8,837 nt of DNA, taken from NCBI GenBank assembly GCA_004524595.1, contig SDOA01000146.1:1-8837 (forward strand), read 5' to 3'. Below the pieces are notes generated by a model. The model saw only the letters and a program-made list of their open reading frames with translations, had not been told where the DNA came from and did not search any database. The position numbers and the translations under genes were made by a program. This DNA is from Candidatus Thorarchaeota archaeon. Its GTDB lineage: Archaea; Asgardarchaeota; Thorarchaeia; Thorarchaeales; Thorarchaeaceae. Shown piece by piece: positions 1 through 6,382 of this stretch; positions within the stretch are counted from its first letter, which is position 1, and every line of letters begins with the position of its first letter.

Positions 1-10
1 ACTTTCCCAT
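1..10 (-). CDS. First codons of a probable surface-protein paralogue (partial)
   Basis: Only three codons (Met-Gly-Lys) and one further base are inside the window; the rest lies beyond position 1. The call rests on similarity to the next gene upstream, which also begins ATGGGAAAGT. The 21 bases 1-21 match 732-752 at 19 positions, and 41-73 match 771-803 at 25 of 33. Both copies have an AGGT ribosome binding site seven bases before the ATG. The stop of the neighbouring gene is 77 bases upstream, so the two could share a transcript. I infer a tandem duplicate of the secreted surface protein; without the downstream sequence this cannot be confirmed. Confidence 0.45.
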
Positions 11-87
11 TCTCGCAACCTCATACTTCCCTATCATGAAGAGATATTAAAGTTGAAGTGTATGTGTGCACACCATAACCGTTCGAC
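11..87 (-). promoter_or_regulatory. Leader region repeated from the neighbouring gene
   Basis: This 77-base gap upstream of the partial gene resembles the leader of the intact gene (742-803), including the GAGGT ribosome binding site at 17-21 and a block at 41-73. No convincing TATA box is visible inside the gap, so the partial gene may be read through from the intact one. The shared leader could be a leftover of a recent duplication or a conserved 5' UTR; two copies alone do not decide this. Confidence 0.4.
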
Positions 88-741
88 TTAGGCCTTTTGT
101 CTGCTCTTCAAGTAGACTAGAACCACAACAGCTCCAACCACACAGATAATGCCTGTTATGAGAAAAGCTTCGAGGATGGGTGAACCTGTCTGATTACCCC
201 CTGGATTACTGGTTGTTGGCGTCATGATTGACAGATAATAATATGAATACTGGGTTGGAACTGTTTCTGCCCAGTTTCCTAATGTATCATTGGCAAATAT
301 CTTGAAAGAGAAGCTGATTAAACGGGGACTTGGAAGATTATTTATCGAGTCCCAGGCTATGGTGAATGTAATATTTCCTGCATATTGGCCATCAATCTCA
401 TCACCTGAGATTCGTGTTGTAGTACGGTTTATCCAATTACTGAAGGTATAGAATCTAAAAATAACAAAGTCTACACCATCAGAGTCGTTCACACGAAAAT
501 CAAATGAAAAGACCTGTTCACTCTGACCCGTATATATGGCATCTATCGTCACTCCAATGACCTCTGTACTATTCTCAATCGTAGGATACCACTCTATAGT
601 CGGTGGGTCTGAGGAGTCAGCAGGTGCATGATGACTAGCAAGCAGGACTTGGTCATTTCCATAGCCATGAGAAGGTGAAAAAACTAGGGATATGACAATC
701 ACAAGAGCAACAGATACAGTGAATAATCGAAACTTTCCCAT
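88..741 (-). CDS. Secreted, C-terminally membrane-anchored surface protein of unknown function
   Basis: This is a 217-residue protein. It opens with a positively charged start and a hydrophobic signal segment (about residues 4-26, ending near SPSHG), followed by roughly 150 polar residues rich in beta-strand-like alternation, with many aromatic residues. One transmembrane helix (about 188-212, ILEAFLITGIICVVGAVVVL) precedes a short basic tail (KSRQKA). Six N-x-S/T sequons (NST, NDS, NRT, NIT, NDT, NQT) suggest a glycosylated exterior domain, and a Thr/Pro/Gly linker precedes the helix. This layout is typical of archaeal cell-surface proteins with an Ig-like sandwich, but I do not recognise a named family. 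A GTG six bases upstream (747) is also possible. I chose the ATG because the paralogue at the window edge has GCG in place of that GTG but keeps the AGGT site and the ATG. Confidence 0.7.
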   Translation of the reverse strand: MGKFRLFTVSVALVIVISLVFSPSHGYGNDQVLLASHHAPADSSDPPTIEWYPTIENSTEVIGVTIDAIYTGQSEQVFSFDFRVNDSDGVDFVIFRFYTFSNWINRTTTRISGDEIDGQYAGNITFTIAWDSINNLPSPRLISFSFKIFANDTLGNWAETVPTQYSYYYLSIMTPTTSNPGGNQTGSPILEAFLITGIICVVGAVVVLVYLKSRQKA

Positions 742-861
742 TATCACAACCTAGACTCACTACTCCTGTAGAGATTTCAATGTTGAGGTGTAGGGGCTCA
801 CACAGATCTTAAACAAACGCATTCTAACTGAAAAACCAATTACTTATTTGAAGATTATACC

Positions 862-872
862 TATAATATATA
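862..872 (+). promoter_or_regulatory. TATA box of the ATP-cone gene
   Basis: TATAATATATA is the strongest archaeal TATA-like sequence in the window. It lies about 40-50 bases before the ATG at 911, which predicts transcription starting near 890-897 and a short leader carrying the GGTGAT site. The element is nearly symmetrical and sits in the 169-base gap between divergent genes, so it might also serve the minus-strand surface gene, though that would give a leader of about 100 bases. Confidence 0.6.
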
Positions 873-888
873 GACTCGATTGAGTCTA
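871..888. promoter_or_regulatory. Inverted repeat between TATA box and start site, possible operator
   Basis: TAGACTC-GATT-GAGTCTA has two perfect 7-base arms around a 4-base spacer. It abuts the TATA box and ends just before the predicted transcription start, the place where archaeal repressors commonly bind. A third copy of TAGACTC occurs at 752-758, next to the ribosome binding site of the divergent surface gene. No protein known to bind this sequence can be named. A short RNA hairpin is an alternative only if transcription starts upstream of it. Confidence 0.45.
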
Positions 889-910
889 CTATGCAAAAGT
901 GGTGATTTGA

Positions 911-1159
911 ATGAAAGTCATAAAGAGAGATGGTTCAACAGAAGCCTTCATGCCTGAGAAGGTCGTTGTCAGTGCTGTAAAATCTGGTGCCCCCTATGAG
1001 ACTGCCCGTGAGATTGCCAGTTCTCTTGAAGCGAGATCTGAGAGTTCTATGAAGAGTACACAGATTCGCGAGTACGTGCTATCAGAGCTCCGTACGAGAG
1101 AGGCTGCCTCCGCTGCTGATGCGTGGGAGGCTTACGATCACAAACATAAGAAACCTTGA
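911..1159 (+). CDS. Stand-alone ATP-cone domain protein
   Basis: This 82-residue protein is essentially one ATP-cone domain. The family signature is clear: an N-terminal VIKRDGSTEAF strand-turn (residues 3-13), the EKVVVSAVKSGAP helix, and a STQIREYVLSEL helix followed by a helical end (about 49-78). ATP cones bind ATP or dATP and act as allosteric switches in ribonucleotide reductases and in the NrdR repressor. Here no reductase domain, zinc ribbon or other partner is fused. The start is well fixed: GGTGAT at 901-906 lies four bases before the ATG. Promoter and inverted repeat sit directly upstream. The family assignment is secure; the role of the free-standing form is unknown. It could be a subunit or regulator of a reductase encoded elsewhere, or a nucleotide-sensing regulator. 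Confidence 0.85.
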   Translation: MKVIKRDGSTEAFMPEKVVVSAVKSGAPYETAREIASSLEARSESSMKSTQIREYVLSELRTREAASAADAWEAYDHKHKKP

Positions 1160-1177
1160 GTTAAGGTAAAGCACTGT

Positions 1178-1208
1178 TCTAAAATCATTAGATTGCTGAG
1201 ATTTTAGA
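1178..1208 (+). terminator. AT-rich stem-loop after the ATP-cone gene
   Basis: TCTAAAATC (1178-1186) and GATTTTAGA (1200-1208) are perfect 9-base inverted arms around a 13-base loop, starting 18 bases after the ATP-cone stop. There is no T-run behind it, and archaeal termination usually depends on T-tracts more than hairpins, so this is a possible 3' end or processing structure and not a firm terminator. The rest of the gap to 1383 shows no gene. Confidence 0.35.
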
Positions 1209-1383
1209 TAGTTCTCCTCTCAGAGAGAAGTATCTGCTCTAAGTTAGATGATGTCATAGATAAGACAATAATACAAAGACCACGAAAAATCGCGATCCGC
1301 TCATCACTAACAGCAATTATCTTTCAACTCAGAAACATTAACCTTATAGGTTTCTAGATAAATTTTTACTTGGAGAAGGGAGA

Positions 1384-2970
1384 TTGAGCCCACAGAGCGA
1401 ACTTGACTTTATGGGGATGCAGAGGAGTGTTCCACTGTTTTCCAGTCAGTTGGGTTCCGGTCTTATCATCTTGGCAATTTTCTGGGCTCTAGTCCTTCGA
1501 GTAGTTTTGTTTATTGCAGGAGTTGTAATTGATTTTCTCCTTTGGATAGTCCTCACTATACTCGTCGGCTCTCTGATGCTGATTGCATGGAGTCTCTGGA
1601 AACGAAAACGTTTTTGCAATCCTGTGACTGACCGGGGTCTGTTGAATCTCTATGAGGAGGTTAAAAGGGATCTTGGAAAAGGTGATGATATCGAACTCTG
1701 GTACCGTGAGATAGACAGACAGGTGTTTATGTCCGCCAGTGACATATTCTTCAAAGCACTACTCTTCTCAGAGAGCGCTATCGCAGATATTCTAGAGAAA
1801 CCAGATAAAGGAAAGATGCTCTTAGCGAAAGAGGTTCTCAAAGTAGAGAAAGAACGACCAACGACTCGATTTCTACTCTCTGTTCTTGGATTTACTCTTT
1901 TTTCATTGCTAGAGAGTCTTTTTCTATTGGATTTTATCGAGGTATTATTCTTTTCATTTGGAACTGCTTTACTGACTATCATCGTTATCACTGTTGTTGT
2001 ACTCTTGGTAATCATACCTGTTCTGAGAACAGGACAACAAGATAATGTCGATGAGATAATAGAACAGCTCTATGGCTTTCCTCCAGATGCTGCAATGTTT
2101 GAAGTCTTCTATGGCCTACCAATTTCCGACGAAATGCTCCATAAGGCAAAAGAGGAGAAAGAAGAAAATCCCGGTCAGCGAAGGATTGCCCTACGTAAGG
2201 CAACAATTGCCACACTGATTGTCTCTCCCATTGCTTTCATAATCTTTTACATCTCACAGTCTGCTATCTCTATTGTATTCATCTTAACTCTATTCATGAC
2301 AATTGTAGTTAGTGCAGGTGCATTCATTATTGTCTATATGACCTCCTTCATGTGGCCTCTCTTGTCAATGGGACGGAGGGAGAGAAGCACTGAGTGGGAC
2401 ATCCAAATACCACTTGCTCAGGAGGTGCAGACCTTTCTCAACCATCAAGGAGATTCTGAGCAGTTCAGGGTTGTTGGAGTGAAATATTCATCTGATGATG
2501 ACTATGGTTTAGTCATCCTACGACTTCAACCAACTTATTCAGAAGAATCAGTTTATGGTGTAGCGCCATCCATAGTGAAAGAACTTCATGATGTTGAGCT
2601 CCTTGGACCTCTCATTTTTTCTGAATTAGAGAAGAACGAGATTGAACGCAAGGAGCGACGGATGAGTTATTGTGTTCTCGCAGTTGCATTTCCCTTCTTA
2701 GCAATCTGCATACTCTGGTTATTAATAAACACTGGACTCTATGGTTTTCTAACATATCTTTTGCAAATCCTTTTTGTCTATCTAATAATCAGCCTTGTTC
2801 CCTTGGGATTGATGACCTATTGGAAACGAATGACAATCATGGAGTCCGAGATTGAGATAATACGGGGATATCCAAAATACAGGGAAGCACTTGAAATTTT
2901 GATAAAACATCATTATACCCTTCCCTATGGAATGACATCATACAAGACCCGACTCGAAAGAATTGATTGA
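1384..2970 (+). CDS. Multispanning membrane protein, probably a duplicated inactive M48-like peptidase
   Basis: The protein has 528 residues and four hydrophobic helix pairs (about 24-72, 163-213, 272-325, 428-480) separated by soluble parts. The first half follows the order of M48 (HtpX/Ste24) peptidases: a helix pair, a VFMSASDIFFKALLFSE stretch resembling the strand before the active helix, LLAKEVLKVEKER (146-158) where M48 has a HExxH helix, a second helix pair, VDEIIEQLYGFP (222-233) resembling the AD-containing helix, and ENPGQRRIALRKA (261-273) resembling the HPxxxxRIxxL end. Both histidines are lysine (K149, K153), and the expected third ligand is Q219; E150 and D223 remain. The second half repeats the plan more loosely (SELEK 413-417; IEIIRGYPKYREAL 490-503). 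I infer a catalytically dead, possibly regulatory or scaffolding protein. The start is TTG with GGAG eight bases upstream; no earlier better start is seen. The M48 link is read by eye; otherwise the family is unknown. Confidence 0.6.
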   Translation: MSPQSELDFMGMQRSVPLFSSQLGSGLIILAIFWALVLRVVLFIAGVVIDFLLWIVLTILVGSLMLIAWSLWKRKRFCNPVTDRGLLNLYEEVKRDLGKGDDIELWYREIDRQVFMSASDIFFKALLFSESAIADILEKPDKGKMLLAKEVLKVEKERPTTRFLLSVLGFTLFSLLESLFLLDFIEVLFFSFGTALLTIIVITVVVLLVIIPVLRTGQQDNVDEIIEQLYGFPPDAAMFEVFYGLPISDEMLHKAKEEKEENPGQRRIALRKATIATLIVSPIAFIIFYISQSAISIVFILTLFMTIVVSAGAFIIVYMTSFMWPLLSMGRRERSTEWDIQIPLAQEVQTFLNHQGDSEQFRVVGVKYSSDDDYGLVILRLQPTYSEESVYGVAPSIVKELHDVELLGPLIFSELEKNEIERKERRMSYCVLAVAFPFLAICILWLLINTGLYGFLTYLLQILFVYLIISLVPLGLMTYWKRMTIMESEIEIIRGYPKYREALEILIKHHYTLPYGMTSYKTRLERID

Positions 2971-3130
2971 CATCTTGGAATTGACTCTAAGCACGAAAAA
3001 TAAGGTGGATTTTGACAAGTCCTTATCGATTGAAATAAAAGAGTAGCGTAGCTGATTACCAATTGTTGTATTTCTAATCACGAGAATCCCACTCTGAATT
3101 AGATATATCAGACCTAGGAGAGCTATTCTG

Positions 3131-4534
3131 ATGCAAGAAAGACTGAGGAGATTCAAGAAAGCAAGTCCCACTCATCCTGTCTTGTACAGGACAGTACGAC
3201 CATTTAGAGAGTTCATGCGAATCGAGGCCTCAGGTGGTATTATTGTCATTGTCTGTCTTATGGTTGCTCTATTATGGGTCAATTTGCCGATTGGGCCAAC
3301 ATATGATATGCTCTGGGGTACGCATCTCACTGTAGCCTTTGGTGGTCTAGTCATTGATGAGCCTTTGGGATTCTGGGTCAATGACTTCTTCATGGCTATC
3401 TTCTTCTTCCTCATTGGGCTTGAGATCAAACGAGAACTACTCATTGGTTGGTTATGCTCAATTCAACAAGCGATTCTCCCAGTCATCGCTGCTATAGGTG
3501 CCATGATAGTCCCTGCAACTATCTATATGTTGTTCAATCCGCCTGGTAGTCCAGGAGCTGTGGGCTGGGCAATCCCAATGGCGACAGACATTGCTATCTG
3601 TCTCGGTATCCTCAATCTCTTTGGAAACAAGATTCCGACACCCACAAAGGTATTTCTCACAACGTTGGCAATCGTGGATGATCTCGCTGGTATAATGGTC
3701 ATCGCAATATTCTACTCTCATGGTCTGCACATTGAATATATACTTCTAAGCGTTCTATTTATCATAATCCTGATTGGAATGAATCGACTAGGCGTTCGTA
3801 GACTCATCCCTTACTTGGCGATAGGACTTGGACTCTGGACCTCTATGCTTTTTGGAGGGATACATCCAACAATCGCGGGAGTTCTTCTTGCAATGGCTAT
3901 TCCAGCGACAACGAAGATCAACTATGAGGAGTTCAAGGAAATCAATGATCAGTTATATAATCGTCTTGAGAAAATAGTCAGTTGCGAACCAGAGGAAGTC
4001 GATACAAAAGCGTTCCAGAACACAACAACCACACTTGAGAGAGCCTGCCGAGATGCTGAGGCTCCGCTCCATCGTACTGAACTGATACTCGCACCATGGG
4101 TTGCCTTTCTTATTGTTCCTCTCTTTGTCCTTGCGAATGCAGGTGTTAGAATTGAGCCCGGCTTCTTTGAGTTCTTCTCTAGTCCAATTACTTTAGGCAT
4201 AATCTTTGGTCTTGTTATAGGAAAACCTGTGGGCGTTCTCTCAAGTATCTGGTTGATTGAGAAGACAGGTCGAATCAGAATCTCAGATGCCTTCAATAGA
4301 GATCTTTTAGTCGGTGTTGCACTACTATCTGGAATTGGTTTCACCATATCCCTATTCATCTCTGGTCTATCCTTCTCCCCAGGAATCTTGTTGGAGTCCG
4401 CAAAGACAGGTATTTTGATAGCAGCCCTTATATCTGGAGTTCTCGCGACATTCATACTCAGAAAAACAGTTGCCAAAATAGAGGCTGCAAAGGAAGCAGA
4501 ATTAGTAATGAAACTTACAGCCCATCCAACATAG
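3131..4534 (+). CDS. nhaA: NhaA family Na+/H+ antiporter
   Basis: This membrane protein exchanges internal Na+ (or Li+) for external H+, supporting sodium and pH homeostasis. Family hallmarks are present: EASGGIIVIVC at the first helix (32-42), FFFLIGLEIKREL (91-103), ATDIAICLG (151-159), LAIVDDLAGI (179-188), LFVLANAGV (331-339) and GKPVGV (364-369). The ion-binding and transport residues known from the E. coli protein are all kept: the TD aspartate (D153), the DD pair (D183, D184) and the GK lysine (K365). At 467 residues it is longer than the 388-residue E. coli protein. The extra length is a 23-residue charged N-terminus, a hydrophilic loop (about 262-315) and a C-terminal tail, as in the longer NhaA subgroup. 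GGAG at 3117-3120 precedes the ATG by ten bases. It sits alone, 160 bases after the previous gene, so it probably has its own promoter. Confidence 0.95.
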   Translation: MQERLRRFKKASPTHPVLYRTVRPFREFMRIEASGGIIVIVCLMVALLWVNLPIGPTYDMLWGTHLTVAFGGLVIDEPLGFWVNDFFMAIFFFLIGLEIKRELLIGWLCSIQQAILPVIAAIGAMIVPATIYMLFNPPGSPGAVGWAIPMATDIAICLGILNLFGNKIPTPTKVFLTTLAIVDDLAGIMVIAIFYSHGLHIEYILLSVLFIIILIGMNRLGVRRLIPYLAIGLGLWTSMLFGGIHPTIAGVLLAMAIPATTKINYEEFKEINDQLYNRLEKIVSCEPEEVDTKAFQNTTTTLERACRDAEAPLHRTELILAPWVAFLIVPLFVLANAGVRIEPGFFEFFSSPITLGIIFGLVIGKPVGVLSSIWLIEKTGRIRISDAFNRDLLVGVALLSGIGFTISLFISGLSFSPGILLESAKTGILIAALISGVLATFILRKTVAKIEAAKEAELVMKLTAHPT

Positions 4535-4779
4535 TCTTCACTAATGTAGATATCCATGATCTACACGTGGCGGTAGATTTCGAAACATAGGAATGCATGT
4601 TAGAGTAGTAATTTCAACGCTCTTCCAATAGCGTCAGGTCTCACTCTTGTCTTCTAGAGCAAAGTCAAATTATCACTCACTTCTTAGTACTCTGAAACCA
4701 TTATTGTTATATCTTGCATATCAAGAGTCACTCGTTACTTCTAATCCGTCTCTAAAATGACTATGGTCTTGGTGATTCT
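4535..4779 (+). other. Intergenic stretch with a weak hairpin and possible promoter
   Basis: I see no gene here on either strand that I would support. It starts with a small hairpin, TGTAGAT (4545-4551) and ATCTACA (4559-4565) with a 7-base loop, eleven bases after the nhaA stop, which may mark the transcript end although no T-run follows. A second short inverted pair ACGCT/AGCGT lies at 4617-4634. A TATA-like GTTATATC at 4706-4713 preceded by GAAACC could drive the downstream small ORF and fusion gene, with a start near 4735. The ribosome binding site GGTGAT of the small ORF is at 4771-4776. Confidence 0.35.
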
Positions 4780-4905
4780 ATGATTATCTCTAATGTCTGT
4801 GTAATTTCCATATACATTCTAGATGATCTAATCCCTGAACCACATTCACAACAGCAAGATGGAATATTTCTTTCATTAAGGACAATTGGAGTAGACTACT
4901 CTTGA
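4780..4905 (+). CDS. Small ORF of 41 codons overlapping the next start
   Basis: An ATG at 4780 follows a good archaeal ribosome binding site (GGTGAT, three bases away) and opens 41 codons. The product begins MIISNVCVISIYILDDLIPE and ends SLRTIGVDYS. Its stop TGA (4903-4905) overlaps the TTG start of the chorismate mutase-aminotransferase gene by two bases, the geometry of translational coupling. The peptide has a hydrophobic first third, then an acidic and Gln-rich part. I recognise no family. It is not rich in Phe, Tyr or Trp, so a classic aromatic attenuator peptide is not suggested. It could be a real small protein, a coupling leader, or a chance ORF; an upstream in-frame TAA at 4753 rules out a longer form. 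Confidence 0.4.
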   Translation: MIISNVCVISIYILDDLIPEPHSQQQDGIFLSLRTIGVDYS

Positions 4906-6305
4906 GCGAAACACAACGATTGGATGGTTTTAGAAGCGAGTTCGAAAACCTCACACTTACGATTATTGACCTCATTGGGAAACAAAATGGTCTAGTCAAT
5001 ACTATTGCTCTGGATAAATCCAGGTATGAGATGTTTCTGACCAATACTGCAGTTGAAAGACACTTGCAAGATATTGTGCTTGAAAGATGCAATATTGCAG
5101 GTGTCAGTACTGTTCTTGGACTACGATTACTCAATCAGATCATTGGTGAGTCCATTCGGATACAAAAGATGACCTTTGATTCAGCCCCTTCTATTGATGG
5201 TAACAGGCTGTTCGCAAAAGCTAAAGATATGGAGGACTCTGGTCAGAAATTGATTCACCTTGAGATTGGTGAACCAGACTTTGGACCACCAGAAGCTGTC
5301 GTTCGTGCAACAGCCGAAGCCTTGGCTCATAACCTCACACGATATACACAACCAGTTGGAATCCCGACCCTCAAACAGAAGATTGCCCATCGCCTCAATG
5401 AGACCTATCACACAGAGGTGACGCCTCAAGAAGTCATTATCACAGTGAGCGGAAGATACGCTCTCTATCTTGCTACAACATGTACCCTTCAAGCTGGAGA
5501 TGAGGCAATCATCATAGATCCCTCTTTCCCCGCATACTCCTCATTTATTGGACTCGCAGGTGCTCGAGTTGTTCGTATTCCTACCGAGTTCAATGATGAT
5601 TGGAGGCTCGATATCGATAGAGTTCAGGAGTCTATTAATAAGTCTACTAAAGTCATCATAGTGAATAGTCCCTGTAATCCAAGCGGCAAGATTCTTGATG
5701 AACAGACCTGCAATGCCTTGGTAGATCTAGCAGTAGAAAATAACATAACCATTCTCAGTGACGAAGTCTACTCCCCCTACTCATATACTCCATTCACTAG
5801 TTTTCTACAGCTTCCAGAGCATAGTCGCATAATTCTAGACTCTTTCTCAAAAGCTTATGGTATGACGGGATTCAGATTAGGATACGCTGTGGCAGACCCT
5901 ACAATGATTGAGAAGATGGCTCACATTCAGGCGCTACATCTCACTTCAGCTCCTGAGTTCATTCAGTATGCAGGGTTGGCAGCCCTAGACTGTCAAACTG
6001 AGGTCCAACAAAATGTGGCTGTGATAAGGTCAAGATTGGAACTTGTCAGTTCACTACTAGAGAATCTTCCCCTCTCCTTCAAACCTGCTGATGGTGGCTT
6101 TTACATCTTCGCCAAATTAGAGGATAGAGAATCCGATGCTGGCAAGTTTAGTGAAAGCCTACTTCATGAGAAAGGTGTCTGTGTTATGCCTGGTCTTGTG
6201 TACGGACCACACTACAAATCGTTCTTCAGGATTGCAGTCTGTCAATCCGAGGACCGACTTAGGGAAGGAATTACTCGAATGGAGGAGCTTCTTAGAAAAC
6301 TGTAG
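4902..6305 (+). CDS. Chorismate mutase (AroQ type)-class I aminotransferase fusion
   Basis: Residues 5-90 are an AroQ-type all-helical chorismate mutase domain; 95-467 are a fold-type I PLP aminotransferase. The transferase shows GEPDFGPP (123-130), the NSPCNPSG loop with N259, SDEVY with D287 and Y290, the PLP lysine K317 in SFSKAYG, R325 in GFRLGY, and the carboxylate-binding arginine R443 in FFRIAV. The mutase domain lines up with the E. coli P-protein without gaps: R11, K39, E52, S84 and Q88 are kept, but R28 is Q28, D48 is N48 and R51 is V51. The likely pathway is Phe/Tyr synthesis: chorismate to prephenate, then transamination of prephenate (to arogenate) or of phenylpyruvate. The substitutions leave open whether the mutase half is active or only senses ligands. 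The start is TTG with GGAG at 4888-4891; an upstream in-frame TGA at 4836 and no ATG before residue 44 support it. No other aromatic pathway gene is adjacent. Confidence 0.9.
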   Translation: MSETQRLDGFRSEFENLTLTIIDLIGKQNGLVNTIALDKSRYEMFLTNTAVERHLQDIVLERCNIAGVSTVLGLRLLNQIIGESIRIQKMTFDSAPSIDGNRLFAKAKDMEDSGQKLIHLEIGEPDFGPPEAVVRATAEALAHNLTRYTQPVGIPTLKQKIAHRLNETYHTEVTPQEVIITVSGRYALYLATTCTLQAGDEAIIIDPSFPAYSSFIGLAGARVVRIPTEFNDDWRLDIDRVQESINKSTKVIIVNSPCNPSGKILDEQTCNALVDLAVENNITILSDEVYSPYSYTPFTSFLQLPEHSRIILDSFSKAYGMTGFRLGYAVADPTMIEKMAHIQALHLTSAPEFIQYAGLAALDCQTEVQQNVAVIRSRLELVSSLLENLPLSFKPADGGFYIFAKLEDRESDAGKFSESLLHEKGVCVMPGLVYGPHYKSFFRIAVCQSEDRLREGITRMEELLRKL

Positions 6306-6343
6306 GCTCATCCGACTCCACTCTTGATTATAAGGTTGGTTGA

Positions 6344-6362
6344 GAGCCTTCAATCGAGGCTC
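6344..6362. terminator. Hairpin between convergent genes
   Basis: GAGCCT (6344-6349) and AGGCTC (6357-6362) form a perfect GC-rich 6-base stem with a 7-base loop, midway between the fusion gene stop (6305) and the stop of the minus-strand protease (6383). Its position suits a bidirectional transcript end. A weaker CCTG/CAGG pair (6379-6392) overlaps the protease stop codon. No long T-tract is seen on either strand, so the termination role is inferred from placement. Confidence 0.45.
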
Positions 6363-6382
6363 CTTATCTCTTGGAGTACCTG

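Noticed and set aside
78..92. GTTCGA motif like a tRNA T-loop
   Set aside because: No matching acceptor stem, anticodon arm or D-arm can be placed around it, and it overlaps the end of the surface protein gene.
862..876. Possible NrdR box overlapping the TATA sequence
   Set aside because: The AT-rich core resembles NrdR sites only because it is a TATA box; the flanking symmetry of an NrdR box is missing, and NrdR is a bacterial protein.
1217..1227. Palindrome CTCTC-A-GAGAG after the ATP-cone gene
   Set aside because: Short, low complexity and too tight to form a hairpin; no promoter element nearby makes it a useful operator.
3000..3026. ATAAGG/CCTTAT inverted pair after the pseudo-M48 gene
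   Set aside because: A 6-base AT-rich stem with a 15-base loop and no T-tract is too weak to call a terminator.
2938..3171. Minus-strand ORF covering the gap before nhaA
   Set aside because: It overlaps the ends of two plus-strand genes, has no recognisable ribosome binding site and no family features; the gap is better explained as a promoter region.
3949..4557. Long minus-strand ORF of 202 codons antisense to nhaA
   Set aside because: The opposite strand encodes a clear NhaA with all key residues; the antisense product is a low-complexity Ser/Ile/Pro-rich shadow.
4790..5134. Minus-strand ORF antisense to the mutase domain
   Set aside because: It lies opposite a well-supported chorismate mutase domain and has no family signature.
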